A stretch of DNA of 64,000 nt from Acanthaster planci (GCF_001949145.1 NW_019091361.1:3896-67895); one strand, 5' to 3'; positions 47,601 through 60,157 are shown, numbered from the stretch's first letter. Numbers and translations: made by a program. Notes: generated from the letters alone by a model not told the origin.

Positions 47601-49843
47601 TACGTACTGGCGTAAAAATTTTGAATTGTTGTGTTTGCTTCTTTTTTCCAGGTCTTGATCCAGCTGGTCCATATTTTACTTCCACCGATACGGCTTGTCG
47701 TTTGGATCCAAGTGACGCCATCTTTGTTGACGTCATCCACACTGATGCCGAAGTCATCGGCTGTGGCATCGAAGAGCCAGTTAGTTAACAGTATTAATGT
47801 TGCCACTGTTTTCACATGCTGAAAAGTTCCGATGTCCGTGTCTGAAGTATACAACAGATATAATGATGTGTGCTGTCAGTGAATTAGCAAAGGTAATTCG
47901 AAGCAAAGGTAATAGCGAAGTATAATCATTATTTTTTCAGAGTGGACACATAGATTTCTACCCTAACAGTGGGAAGGAACAGCCTGGTTGTCCTGCTAAT
48001 GTCGGGGACGTATGTAAGTTTCCTGTTGGGATTTCTGCAATTTATCTTTAATGGAGTAGATAATAATCATAAACAAGATATTATTGCAAGGATATAAATG
48101 ATTTGCAAAGTTGCAATTGTACTAGAAATCAACAAATGGAGTTATAAGAACATTCTTGCAATTTATTGATGCTATAAACTTTGGTGCTCTAAAATGAAAG
48201 CAGTTGAATTTAATTCCAATGCAATTCAGGTAATAATATTATTATTATATATTTCTTGTAATGACACGAAGGATTCCTCAAAAGCCCCCTATGCACTGTA
48301 GCTCGCATGCCTGAAGAAACCTGTAGAGAGAAGACAGTGAGAGGTAGTTTTTTTTAGAGGTGGGAGGAAAACCCCAGATGAATATTTTTGGTAAAACCTT
48401 GGGAATCAGGTAGGGACTGAAAACCCATTCCACACGTGGACCGAGCTGGGATTAGAACTGGGCCCCAGAGGTGGAAGGCGAGGAAAGAACCACTACGCCA
48501 ACCTGACTCCCCTACATTATTAAATGTAGGCCCTATCAACAAAGAAGGTCTACAGAACACAATCAGAACAGATTTTCTTTGACATGAGGGAACATAATCA
48601 ACACAGGTTTCTTTTTACGGCCGATTTCCCATTGAATAAAGATGGTTGAGATGGTTAGAAATTAAATCAGGATGCGTTGATGGCAACCAATCTGCATTAC
48701 ACCGTTGTCTTTCTAAAACAAAAGCCTCATCTATACCTTTTTTGTTTTCAATGAAAGGGGCAAGTCCCTCAGAATTGGAAATTAAGAACAAGTCCTTAAA
48801 TTTAAGTTTCTAATTGATTCAATTAATGGCTATTTCAACAGAATGATTGCAATTCTCCTTTTCTGTTAAAGGACGTTGTAAATTTGAAGCGACCCTCTCA
48901 GAGTTTCAGTTTTACACCTTTTAGTGATCATGGGCACCATCAATAACATGGTCAACAGAGATCCTACAACACATCTTATAAAAACCGAACTAATTATGAC
49001 GTACATGGAAATAAAAATTGGACAGGAAGTTCAAGGCACACAAGATGTATTGAAAGATGACTGCGGGATTATAGGGGTTGTTTGTTGAATTAGTGTTATT
49101 TTTCTTTACTTGTTTTGATTTGATGTTGTCTTCAATCTTTTGTAAATCCCTTTCTCCCTTTTTAAAATTTGTAATTCAGAATGAGCGAGATATCTAGCAA
49201 ATTGTCTTATTTCCACTCATTAACGTATACATTTTAAATGTATTTCTACCAGGTTATGATCATTTTAATTCCGATGTTTTAATTTTAAATTGTGCATTTT
49301 AATTAATGCATGCTTGTTATTTTGTTCACGTTAAATTTCCCATCTTTGTTTCTTTTGGGCAATTCTTCAGGAGCTGTTCAGTTTCATTTTTTTCTGTCGT
49401 GGTCTTGGATGTTATTGTCTGGTTTGTTTATTTGTGTGTGTTATTTTGGGGGTGTTGGCGTGTTTGTTTGTTTATTACATTTATGATGCTTTCTTTTCTA
49501 ATTTGTAAAGTCTAATTCCTGGAAACAAAGCAAAATAGGTTTAAATCTTATATACAACAGTACTTATGTTTGTTTTTACTTTAATTTCACCTTCGAAGCC
49601 GATCCCTTTGAGGTTAGCTGCAGCCACATTCGTGTCTTGGACTTCTACATCGAGAGCTTGGATTCCAGCCAGTGTGAATTTGTTGCCTACCCGTGTTCCA
49701 ACTGGGACCGGTTTGTAAATGGGCAGTGCACCAGCTGCGGTTGGAAAGGGTGCCCCAAGATGGGATACTGGGCCGATCGATCTTTAGCAACTGGTAACTT
49801 CTACTTACAGACTGGAGCTCAGTCGCCTTTCTGTGCATTCTAA
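44667..49843 (+). CDS. secreted pancreatic-lipase-family enzyme (lipase A), 7 exons, 340 aa
   Basis: Exons: 44667-44721, 44953-45104, 45466-45606, 45800-46028, 47652-47779, 47941-48013, 49599-49843. Every junction is GT-AG with consistent phase and the total is 1023 bases. The signal peptide [14 protein letters not shown] is probably cut after VQA. The triad is Ser172 in GHSLGAH, Asp195 in GLDPAGP and His269 in SCSHIRV. The lid between Cys252 and Cys267 has only 14 residues. The C-terminal MGYWAD and [12 protein letters not shown] match the end of the lipase catalytic domain, and TAA follows, so the PLAT domain of vertebrate pancreatic lipases is absent. Exon lengths equal those of lipase B except exon 6, which is one codon shorter. 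Intron 4 carries a LINE fragment. An extracellular, probably digestive lipase or phospholipase is inferred. Confidence 0.92.
46122..47340 (-). mobile_element. 3' fragment of a non-LTR retrotransposon in lipase A intron 4
   Basis: The minus strand reads through the C-terminal part of a LINE reverse transcriptase in broken frames. Near 47.3-47.15 kb it has [13 protein letters not shown] and FKRLGVIID. Near 47.1 kb it has [19 protein letters not shown], and near 46.85 kb [19 protein letters not shown]. Then [18 protein letters not shown] lies near 46.65 kb. It ends toward 46.13 kb in CCCTGGATAAATAAAG and an (AAAT)n tail, the 3' end of the element. The 5' part is missing, as usual for LINE insertions. 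Confidence 0.8.
48330..48530 (-). repeat. tRNA-derived SINE in lipase A intron 6
   Basis: On the minus strand the head reads GGGAGTCAGGTTGGCGTAGTGGTTC (at about 48518), then GGCCCAGTTCTAATCCCAGC, which has Pol III A- and B-box character. A body containing AGGTGGGAGGAAAACC-type sequence follows toward 48.36 kb on the other strand. Its tRNA ancestor is not determinable. Confidence 0.55.
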
Positions 49844-51162
49844 TTGCGCTTGACGAGGACAACAAACCTGTCTGGTATTATAAATGAGCATCAGAAATTA
49901 GAATCGAATCCCTGACCTCTATTAGCTCAGAGATTTTTGTTAAAACTACAGTTATACAAGTTTCTTTTTGATTAAGAAATACAATGGTTTTTTTTAAATT
50001 ACATGCCTCAATGTCTTACTTAGATTTGTTAAGTTACTGGATCACTGAATGGACACTTCGCATGCACTATTAGCCATACAGCAGTAAAGGGATGCAAATA
50101 GCGTTTCGAGTCTTGGGTATGGGATATAATTGTTTCAAAAAAAAAAACGACCGTCGAAATGTTTCATCGTATCTCGGGATCAACTCGTATGGAGTGAGGG
50201 AATTTAGCCCTACTTCCCCCTCCCCCATACTCGCTGGTCGGCACCTTCCAATTATTTAATCAGAAATCACTTGAAAAACTCATGACACTCGTTAAAGGGA
50301 GAATGTTACGCAATGATTATCATCAAAGATAATACAATCATGTCATAAAATGAGATTCCGTAAATGCTTACTGGGTTTCCTATCCGATGTCACATCAAAA
50401 AGAAATCATAGCAAATACAGATTGGATAACAACAGTTTTTGTAACAATTGATTTGTGAATTCCAAGATTGATCTTCCTCATTTTTCGCATTGGCGAGAAA
50501 GTCTATTCCTTGTTATTGAAACAACTCAAGCCGTTAATCGTGGGCATTGCGAGGGGGAAGGGGGCGCTTGCCTCCTGGAAGAAAATTAATATGGGAAAGG
50601 AAGAATGCAAAAGAAAATTTTCAAAAAGGTGAAAGGGGTGGAATCACCATTTGCTTTAAATAAAGCTTCCCCGGAAAAAAAATCCTGGCAATGCCCATGC
50701 ATGAACTGCGTTGAGGAAGAAACACTCATAAATGCAAACTATATTCAACTACATAGAGTTAGGCATAGTATGGCAGTGTTGTTTTAGCTACGGTTACAGA
50801 CATAGATTTATCTTACACAGAGTTTAGTCGGAGTTTCAGAAGTACAGGTATAGTAGTTCTTGTGACGATATCTCATTATTTGCTTTAAACCATTACTCTG
50901 TGCAGTGTGTCAGTGGTATTAATCGGATTACAATGGATCAGATAACTACTAAGATCACGAGATGCTAAGTCGGCCATTTCCTAGCAACTGGTGGCCTTCT
51001 TATCGACATGATTCTGCACTGTGTTCCGAACCTCACGCAATTATCTTCAAAATGACATAAGCAAATACCCATAATTAGCAAGCCGCAACTTTGGCCCAAA
51101 AGGTAAACTTTGGTTTAAAACTTTGATATAAGGATGGTCTGAGGGTGATACTTTGACGGAGT
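49844..51162. other. intergenic region between lipases A and B
   Basis: AT-rich sequence with no coding signal. It must hold the 3'UTR of lipase A, for which I see no canonical AATAAA (only TATAAA at 49.88 kb), and the proximal promoter of lipase B. Confidence 0.4.
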
Positions 51163-51170
51163 TATAAATA
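51163..51170 (+). promoter_or_regulatory. TATA box of lipase B
   Basis: GTTATAAATAAAAAGG is a strong TATA match about 160 bases upstream of the lipase B start codon. A start site near 51.19-51.20 kb would give a 5'UTR of about 130 bases. Confidence 0.6.
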
Positions 51171-51324
51171 AAAAGGGGCTACACGGGCTCAGTAGCAGTT
51201 AGACTGACTGTGGAAATAATTATCATCCACCAAATAACAGGGCATTTTCAAGATAGCTTAAGATCACTTTACACTCGATCGACTGTGGAATCAGTGTTGT
51301 TTCTCCGCCATCATCGTCATCATC

Positions 51325-54300
51325 ATGAAACGATTTCTATTGGTGGCAAGTTGCCTTCTGAATCTGTGCTTTCAATCAGGTAAGATTAATTATCCGTTAA
51401 CGTAAAGATGTAACTCGTTTGGTGCATCCTGGTAGATGTGTTTTGCAGGTGTCAATACAGTACTGAAGGTTTAGTTTTTTGAAGGGTTTTGTATGTAGCT
51501 TCTTGAAAGACTATTAACGGAACTTTGCTTCCGGATACTGCTTTCCCTGATGTCATAAAACAAGCAATGCTTGTGAGCATCAGATTCACAGTTCGGTTTT
51601 TCCGGAGGGGATTCGAACCCACGACTTCCTCCTGACCAGTGCAGACGTCTTCATCACTGACCACTGAATCTGCTTTGGTCGGCACAGTCTTGTCAATCCG
51701 AATCTCATATGCCAGTGCGTATCCATGCAGTTTACTGGATAAGAAGTTTTGCGTTTAGGGTACATGATCTTCACTCGTGAATTCTGATAGCACCTTTTTA
51801 CTGTAAATTTTGTCATAGTGAATGCGTTCAATCAGTTCATGATGTGCGTCTTGATAACTCTTTCAGTTTTTGCTGAGGAGATATGCTACGATGATCTCGG
51901 CTGCTTCTCAAACGATCCACCATACGATGTCTTCTTCAGGTTTCCGCCAAAAAGCCCTGACTACATCAACACACAGTTTTTGTTGTTTACTCGCCTAAAT
52001 ACGGAATTGTACATGAAGGTATGCCTGAGGTTATACCCGAATAATCAACAGCTTAAAAGTCACACCTTCTTTTACTTAGTACAATGTATGAGCTGGATAT
52101 CATATGAAATAAAGTCTTCTTATAAAACTGACAACCAATTCGTAAAGCTGCGTCTCTCTCAGCCTTAAAGTGTAGCTGTAATGAATTCTTTTACTATTTT
52201 TATTTAACTTTGAATTATTCAATCTGTGGTTAAATGCATTAAAAAATTCATGCTTTAGACTATTAAAATTACCCATTCTTTCCTGGACAACTGTTGCTGT
52301 AAACAGGCCTAGATTCAGTTCACAAGTGTTTCTGTTCAAATTGTAAACCCAGAATATAACTAACTGAAAACATTACAGAGAGAGAGATTAATGCTTTCTT
52401 ATTGCTGTGTACATAAATAACAGAATCAGTAATGAAGAGAAAAATGAGTCCAGGAAAATCTAAAAAGATGCAGGGTTTTTTGTGTTCAAACCAATGTAGC
52501 ATTGAGGATTCTTCCCGATATGACATCACAGTTTTGCTCATGAATATGGATATATCATCAGCATAAAAACCAAAAGGCGGTACAATGTACCCTTTGAAAT
52601 CGTGAAACAAATGTTGAACCAAGGTTAACTGAGACACAAGGGTGCAGTTTGAAGATCTGTATTCAAACAATTGATTGTAGCTTCCCTTTAACCAAGACAC
52701 TGGGCTTGTCATTCAGTGTAGGCCTATTCCATAAGCCTGGTGTGTGGCGAATGATGAATGGAAAGTTGATGTGACGCACACTTTCCATGGTTACAAGGCT
52801 AGCGTTTGTCAGTGTATTTTAATTAGTGCGCATTTCTGTTCTCTTCATGCAAAACTTCTCAGACACACTTTCGCAATGCATGCAGGCCCACTCGTGAGGT
52901 GAACGCTCCTACGGAACAGCCTTTCTAAGACCCTTGGGTCTGTAGTGTTGTTGGCATTTCCTACTCCATTCAAAAAACCATACCAGAGGTCTCCCTCCAG
53001 TGAGTTTGGCCTCTGAAAACCTTAAGTCAATGCTGAATTTAATAACCTTTATCAATAAACCTTTACAGATTGACCGAACAGACCCATCCTCCCTCCAGTA
53101 TTCTACATTCAACGCCTTAAGAAGAACAGTAATTCTCATCCATGGCTATACAGAGAAAGGAGCCAGATCAGAATGGATGAAGGAACTGAAAGACCAGCTT
53201 CTCACAACGGTAATGGAAATCTAAATTTACCCTATAATACAATAAATCTTCCATCAAAATATATGATGAAAAAATCATTTGCGTTTTCAGAAGGTGGAAG
53301 TTTTTGTTCCTATAACTACGAGACGCATGTAAACAAGATTTTTAACCGTTACAACACAATTTCTTAACAGTAATTCCATTTTTTGCTGAATAGAGAAATG
53401 GAGAACCTCCATCAAACTTGAATAGTTTTGAAGGTATTTTTCCTCGTCCATCTGTAGGAAAACCTAAACGTGTTCATTGTGGACTGGGGAGCTGGGGCAA
53501 GGAATCTATACGGCCAGTCAGTGCAAAACATTCGCGTTGTTGGTCGTGTTATAGCCAGATTTATGCAGTTTTTGAACACCCAAACTGGAGCAAATTTCGC
53601 CCGTATGCATCTCATTGGCCACAGTCTCGGGGCGCACATCGCTGGCTATGCAGGAGCTTTCCAACCAGGAATCGGTAGAATCACAGGTGGGAGCCCTTCC
53701 AAATCTCTCAATGATGGTTCTCAATTCAAATCTCCCAATGATTGGATGTTCTTAATAGGAAACAATGCCAAAACAGGTAGGAAATATGTCCTGCAAAGGG
53801 CACGTTCATGTCAAACAAAGAACATGCACAGCGTACTGTCAAAAGGAGACGGCTTATGTCCTTTCTCCGAAATACCTACGCAGACATCGACTAAGTTGGT
53901 CCAATGACGAATGACGTTGTACAAAGAGAAAACAGAAGTTAGCAGAGCCATCATTTCCTTCAAGCGAGTACAATCTCTCTATGTATTTGTTTTTCTTAGG
54001 TCTTGATGCTGCTGGACCGAATTTTTCCGGCAATGATCCGGCTTGTCGTCTGGATCCTACCGACGCCATTTTTGTTGACGCAATTCACACCGATGCTGAA
54101 GTGCTAGGACTTGGAATCGTTCAACCGGTTCGTTTTGGCCCCTACCAATATTAAAAAACTAACTCGACAAAATGTGTTGCATTATGTCTCGCTTTCCCCT
54201 TCATAGTTAAGTACTGTTTCAACTTATCTTGGTTTAATTTCTTGTTACTCCAGGTTGGTCACATGGATTTCTATCCAAATGGCGGGAAAGAGCAGCCTGG

Positions 54301-54745
54301 ATGTCCTGCTACCGTCGGGGATGTTATACGTAAGTGGCTGTTTTGTTTTTATTACTGCTTCATCACGTGACTTAAAGGCGAGGCATATAATGAAATGACA
54401 CCTGTTTAAAAAGTCATTCTTACAATCAAAAACTTTAAAGACTAATGAAACCTTGGCACGTGTTTATATTGTGTATTGTTTGTGTATTTCTATGATACAG
54501 TGGACCCGATGGAGGTCAGTTGTAGCCACAGCCGTGTTCTCCAGCTATTCACTGACAGTTTGAACTCAAGTCAGTGCCAGTTTATTAGCTACCCTTGTCG
54601 CAGTTGGGACGACTTCGTGGATGGCAAGTGTAATGATTGTGGTCTTATGGGCTGTCCTAGGATGGGATACTGGGCTGATTTGTCGCTGGCAAGTGGAAGT
54701 TTTTATCTGCGAACAGGTCAAGGGTCGCCGTTTTGCAAAGTTTAG
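51325..54745 (+). CDS. secreted pancreatic-lipase-family enzyme (lipase B), 7 exons, 341 aa
   Basis: Exons: 51325-51379, 51867-52018, 53069-53209, 53458-53686, 54000-54127, 54254-54329, 54501-54745. All junctions are GT-AG with consistent phase, totalling 1026 bases. The signal peptide [16 protein letters not shown] is probably cut after VFA, giving [11 protein letters not shown]. The oxyanion region reads [10 protein letters not shown]. The triad is Ser172 (GHSLGAH), Asp195 (GLDAAGP) and His270 (SCSHSRV). The lid loop between Cys252 and Cys268 is 15 residues. The segment [20 protein letters not shown] corresponds to the beta-9 loop, which is not deleted. The chain stops at GQGSPFCKV with no PLAT domain. 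It lies in tandem with lipase A, from which it differs at many positions, so the duplication is not recent. Substrate choice (triglyceride or phospholipid) is open. Confidence 0.93.
51450..51690 (-). repeat. tRNA-derived SINE in lipase B intron 1
   Basis: The minus strand starts near 51690 with AGCAGATTCAGTGGTCAGTGATG, an A-box-like head, and has GGGTTCGAATCCCCTCCGG, a B-box, near 51610. A non-coding tail extends to about 51.45 kb. The head resembles the tRNA-like halves of the palindrome at 14.3 kb, including the shared GGAGG.(A/T)GTCGTG.GTTCGA block. Confidence 0.55.
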
Positions 54746-57700
54746 TTTGGCTAGAATGAATCTCAAGTTTCCTGATAAAGGTTTCACATAGGTTGTATCC
54801 TATGTACTTTTTTATTTCTTGATATTTTTATAACGCGACTTTTTATAATGTTCTCAGCCTTTACGCATTCTAACTCAGTGTCTAGTCAGCTTATCTAATA
54901 ATGGTATTTTATACATCCCTGGACTTTTATTCTGTACAAGCAATGAATCAACGATGTCGTCAATCATGTCGATCGTATGATGCCATGATAACATCTGTAA
55001 ATTATGTAATATGGGGAAAACGCTCGAACAATTGTTCTTTGAGTACTACCGAAACACGTAAGCCTAATGCCGGCAGCAGATACTCAAAGAACTGACCATA
55101 AGGTCACCCCCAGCTCCATTTAATGGGTTCCGTCACAACAAAAAGTGGCCTAAATTTTCAACCATTCGGAGGGAAATGGGTTGGCACTGTATTACAGTGT
55201 CAAGTTGGAACCTAGTGAAAGATGAGTAATCCTATGTTTTCTTTCTTAAAACGTAGTACAACTAGAACACTTTCTTTGATGGGCCTTTCATGAAACCAGC
55301 TTGTTGCAATATTAAATGTATTCGTTTATATTTTTACATACATGTACATTGGTCTCTTGTGCCGTATAGCTGTGAACAAGATCACTTTTGTAAAATGCTG
55401 TTACTTGTAGAAAAGATTTTTAAGGTTAAACATGTTCCGTGCATAGCGTGTAGATCCGTTTTCACCCCCTAATTGTAAGTTTGGCTTGTGTCTCGTATAT
55501 ATCCCAATCACATGTGAAGATTTTTCTTCTTCAAAATACTTGTACATGCCATGTACGTGTACATCCAGGAAAACGGAAGACACGCCCCCCCCCATTTTTA
55601 CCATAGGGATGGGTAATGGTATTTTCAATCCCCCCCAAAAAACTGTCCGTTTTGTCCTTTTCCCTTCCTGTCACTGAACACGATCGTGTAAAATAAATAA
55701 ATAACAATTATAACTTTCAAAGAAAAGTCTCTTGAATGTCTGGATTTCTGCTTGTGACTGATATGGATATTTAATTCGGGGCTCACCTTTCGTCTTTGGC
55801 ATGTGTTTATTTTGCTATTTTATCATTAGTGATCCCCATCTGTGTAAGACCTCGAATTGCCATTGCCCGAGAGAAAGTAATTTATTATAACATACTATAA
55901 TTATGCTCCTTATATGCTGAATGCGTCTACCTGTCCTATGGATGAGGCTAAAAACAAGATCTCCTCCAAACAGAACTATACGTTGGAGTTTGAGGTAAGG
56001 CTGTTGCTATATATAAGCTTGCAGGCCAGTAAATGGTCCCAAAATACGGGCGATTCACAATAGTGCGCCTCCAAGAGTTTGCAACGCGTTGCGGGCTAAT
56101 CACAACGCGCGAAATTTGTCGACCATTTCCAAACGCGCATTAGGTTGAAAGATTTCGCGCATTGTGATTGGCCAACGCGTTGCAAACTCTTACAGGCACC
56201 TATTTTGAAACGTCCGTATTGCCTTCATGTCACAGACTAGATCACGATTTACATGCTGTCAATTTTTCTGCTGCTTGTTCGTGACACGTGGACTGGATGG
56301 TTTGCAAACAAGAAGGATGGATCATTGAACTTACAAGCAACAAGACTGCCGACTGGTACTTCTGAAAGTATTGGACAAAATGAGGCCCTCTATATCGCTC
56401 TATTTTGGAATGGAGTGTAGGCATCAATTTTCAAAATGGCGATGGGCCTCGTAACTGTTTTGAGGGGTAATTTTCTCTGGAGAGCAATATTTTCAAAAGT
56501 CATCAGTTAAGCCACTGAAAAGTGAGAGGAAAAATGAAAGATAAGGAAGTGAACTTCAATTTGATATGTGTCTTGAACACCTGTGAAATTTGTAAGTAGT
56601 TTTCCTGATTTTTTAAAGTGGGGATATTTATCACTGATGTCTGCGGCAGCTTACTCACTGGTCTGTACTCGTAAACGCTGTCCAACGTTTGTAATGAAGA
56701 TTGCGCCCTCAAATTGACATTTATAGGCCCCAATGTGAAACAAAAATCAAATAAAGCGCCCTCTAGCAATACATGACGATTCCTAATCAACTTGCACAAG
56801 AAGACTCGCTTATGGATCCACCGCATGTCAAACGTCTTTCATCAAGATTATCCTAAAAAAACTTTACTTACCCCAAATGTGCACGTTGCTTGAGTTGAAC
56901 TTATTCCAAAATCTTTGTTTTCCAATTATCAATTCTAAAAGTCCTTAATATTACAGTTCTCAGCACATTTACACACACCGGAGAGTAAGATCATAGGTCA
57001 AGCATTTGCGTCCGAAGCCATGATGAAGTCTGTAAATATAGACCACAAACGCCAGTTTATATCTTTTTTACAAATTCGGTCTGATCAGTGGAAGATCCAG
57101 TGTAAGCCAAGGCGTAACTGAAAAAATGATCATCTCTTTGTTCATCCCAGTGAAACGTTCGTATAAAAAAACAGAATAAAGCAATAACCGTTTCATAAAT
57201 CATTGCACAGATCATTTAAGATGAGGTTTGGTTCATATTTTGGATTACTCATGTAACAAATAGAAGGCTTACCTCCGCGTTAGCGTATGTACAAGTGCAA
57301 CATTATAAACACCTTTATTATCATATATTTGCATAACCCCGACGGATAAATATTTGTGCGAGTGCATCGTTTTGAGAGTTGGAGTCATTTCAAACTGATT
57401 ATCTATTTATACTGATTGAAAAATTAATGATTATATCAATAATTCCAGGGCCATGGATTATGCATCTGCCACGATTCTCAGTATCTGTGGTGTCATACAG
57501 CACGTTGAACGCGTTCGTCACGTCTGATTTGAATAATCATGAGTACTTCCATACCGAATAATATACGCATACAGTTTATATCTTGCAGGCAAATGCTATA
57601 TTTTAAAAGAGGTCACATGCAATTTTTCATAGTTTCTAATATTCTACCGAAATCAGTGTAGGTCATGTTGCAGTAAATTTCTCATAAATAAACGAATAGC

Positions 57701-59649
57701 AGAGTTCAACTTTTCCCTTGCAGTTGCTTTTTAATTGTTTATTTGCAACTCATTTCTGTATTTTCCTGCTGGGTGAATCGAGGTCAAATAGAAGTGGAAG
57801 TCATAATAGGTGCGGCAGTCCATTTTTTGTTTTGATTGTAATATCGACGGACATGGGATTTTCCCTCCCACAGTTCAATTTATATTTTGCACTTACGATT
57901 CTGAGAAGGGACAGTGTACCGAAAGACAGCTACCAACTGGACAACGTGCAGGGAGTAGCGCCACGAAGGCGCGCAACCAATCAGAGTGATTGGAATAATT
58001 AATTTTGATGGATTATAGATACGGACATTGCAAACCATGGGCGACGTACACGAACGGGTCGCTGCCTATTGTAATAACAGTCGTTAGACGAGCTGTCTGT
58101 GCACGTGACAGCAGCGACACGATAACCGGGACGAGCTGTCTGTTATGATGGTAATATTCAAGCTGTAATCGTGTACAAGAGTAAGTCAGAACTTACCCCT
58201 TGTTTACTATGCAGATACCAGTATTTTACCGAGATACCATTTGCAACACTGTGGCTTCACAATGTATTAAGCATGATCAAATAAACATCATCTCAATTTT
58301 CGCTGTTTTTGAGACAAATATTTCGTCAACATAATATTGAGTTTGGTTTAGTTTGCGTGAACTACTTTTCCTGCAGGCAGAGAAAATTCATTATTGAATT
58401 ACTGTTGTTAACACAAATTTATTTTGAGCTCCATAAAAGTTTGTTTTGTAGCCAGCAACTTAACGCATTATTTAACACGGACTGTGAAACAGAAATGTAG
58501 GCCTACTGAGCTGCACACAGTAAAGAATTATTACGGAGAGATTTTTTATTTTCTGATTACATGTATCTGTATTTCAAGTTTTGTTTTAGTTTTCTATAGG
58601 GCGCTCTTAGAGTTTAAATGTCAATGTATAAAATGTCTGGCATACCATACCACTATTACCCTACACATGACGACCGGCGGAATGCACATGCTTACGTTCT
58701 ATTCAATCCATTTTTAGATGAGCAGATGACTGCAGCTTGCAGCTTTTAATACTGTTAACCAGCCATGTTGTTTTATAAGTTTTTTAAATTTGTTAACTGA
58801 TTGCAAAGAATGTTTACCGCATCACTTTTAAACAACTGCAGTTATTTAAGTCTAATGTGTATGCTCTCAGTTACTTCTCATTTGCGAAACCTGAAAATAC
58901 ACTTCCTGTGGACCCAAAGTCCAAATTTTCTGAATAGATATGCTCATAAATTATTTTTCAATTATTTTGCTGGTGGGCATAAAACGATGTTACAATCCAC
59001 AGTTATCGCAGATGATACTTGAAAATTTTGTTTCTCATATAATTTCCGTCAGATCTTATTTTAAAATTATTTTTAAAATTTATCTCCAGTGACAACTACT
59101 AAAGGTTATACGTCATTTACTAATTAGTGTATTAAAACATTATCAAAATACACATTACACAGTAAACATTCAACATAAAAAATTCACTATGAAAGATATC
59201 TCAAAACATCAAGAAATAACAAGAGCTAAAAATAATATACATAAAAAAGGGAAAATATTCAAAGGACATCACAGCCCAAATAGACAGACAGCCCGTCATG
59301 CCAATTGACAAAAGGCTACAGGCCCGTGAATGACTTCATATAAAAACAATCGAAAACAGCAAAAACATGAAAGGTTATTACAATCCCGTAAACCCTTACT
59401 TAGAGAGTGAGAAAGGTGCAAAAATACTGTTATCCTTACCTTTGGTTTCAAACTGCGCTTGCTTAAGTTATTGGTTGTCCTTTCTAGAAACGATTTGACG
59501 TTAATACATGTAATGCCATTCCAAACAATAAGACTTCAAACGGCGTTTTCCGTGTGCATGGGCTATTGCCATAAATTAACCAGTCGAAATTCAGGACTGA
59601 CTTTATCTCTTTCATTTTTATTCTCTATTATTGCCTGTATCTCGCACAG
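54746..59649. other. intergenic region between lipase B and first dynein light chain
   Basis: About 4.9 kb without a supportable coding sequence. It contains the lipase B 3'UTR (no obvious AATAAA nearby), AT-rich sequence, and a palindromic MITE-like element at 56.04-56.22 kb. The promoter and non-coding first exon of the first dynein gene should lie in the right part, but I cannot locate them. Confidence 0.4.
56042..56220. mobile_element. palindromic MITE-like element
   Basis: The left arm (AATACGGGCG..., then GAGTTTGCAACGCGTTG and TCACAACGCGCGAAAT) is the reverse complement of the right arm, with a few mismatches, around a spacer of about 35 bases. The element is about 179 bp, unusually rich in CG dinucleotides for this window, and non-coding. 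No clear target duplication is visible. Confidence 0.6.
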
Positions 59650-59684
59650 AAATATCAACTAGTTGTGGTTAACCCAGAACTATC

Positions 59685-59966
59685 ATGGCCCAGGATTCTA
59701 TCCCGTCGAAAGCTGTGATCAAGAGCGCCGACATGAGCGAAGACGAGCAGCAAGACGCCATCGAATGTGCGCAAAAAGCTATGGAGAAGTTCAACATTGA
59801 AAAGGATATCGCTGCCAGCATCAAAAAGGAGTTTGATAGTAAACACAACCCGACGTGGCACTGCATTGTGGGTAGGAACTTCGGCAGTTACGTCACCCAC
59901 GAGACTAAACACTTTATCTACTTCTATCTAGGCCAGGTAGCCATATTACTCTTCAAATCCGGGTAG
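59685..59966 (+). CDS. DYNLL: dynein light chain LC8-type, copy 1 (93 aa)
   Basis: The frame matches the LC8/DYNLL family end to end, including [26 protein letters not shown] and the terminal [16 protein letters not shown]8 forms a homodimer that binds short peptide motifs and serves as a hub in dynein and many other complexes in the cytoplasm. The N-terminus ([21 protein letters not shown]) is four residues longer than in typical 89-aa LC8. The coding exon is uninterrupted and starts about 35 bases after a likely 5'UTR acceptor (CTCGCACAG, exon from 59650), so this is not a simple processed retrocopy. Codon choice differs clearly from copy 2 while the C-terminal half is almost unchanged, which indicates purifying selection. 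Confidence 0.95.
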   Translation: MAQDSIPSKAVIKSADMSEDEQQDAIECAQKAMEKFNIEKDIAASIKKEFDSKHNPTWHCIVGRNFGSYVTHETKHFIYFYLGQVAILLFKSG

Positions 59967-60157
59967 CCAGGGCGATTTTCGTAGACGAGTCCGATTAAAA
60001 TCTTGCAGAACTTTGGTAATAATCTGAAGGAAAAAATGGAAAAGGTCTGTTTATCATATTTTCCAGTTATAGTTTTGTAGGGTAAAGGTGTCATTCTCAT
60101 AGCTAACAACACACGTTGAATCGCCACTCCAAAACCCCTTCATGTGTTTTTATTGAA

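Noticed and set aside
52320-52712. Reverse-transcriptase YADD motif ([10 protein letters not shown]) in a minus-strand frame in lipase B intron 2
   Set aside because: No other reverse-transcriptase motif is found upstream or downstream in any frame, so the YADD is probably a coincidence.
59655-59912. Antisense open frame over dynein light chain copy 1 (also over copy 2 at 62812-63048)
   Set aside because: Both are mirror frames of strongly conserved LC8 coding sequence; their apparent conservation is inherited from the sense strand.
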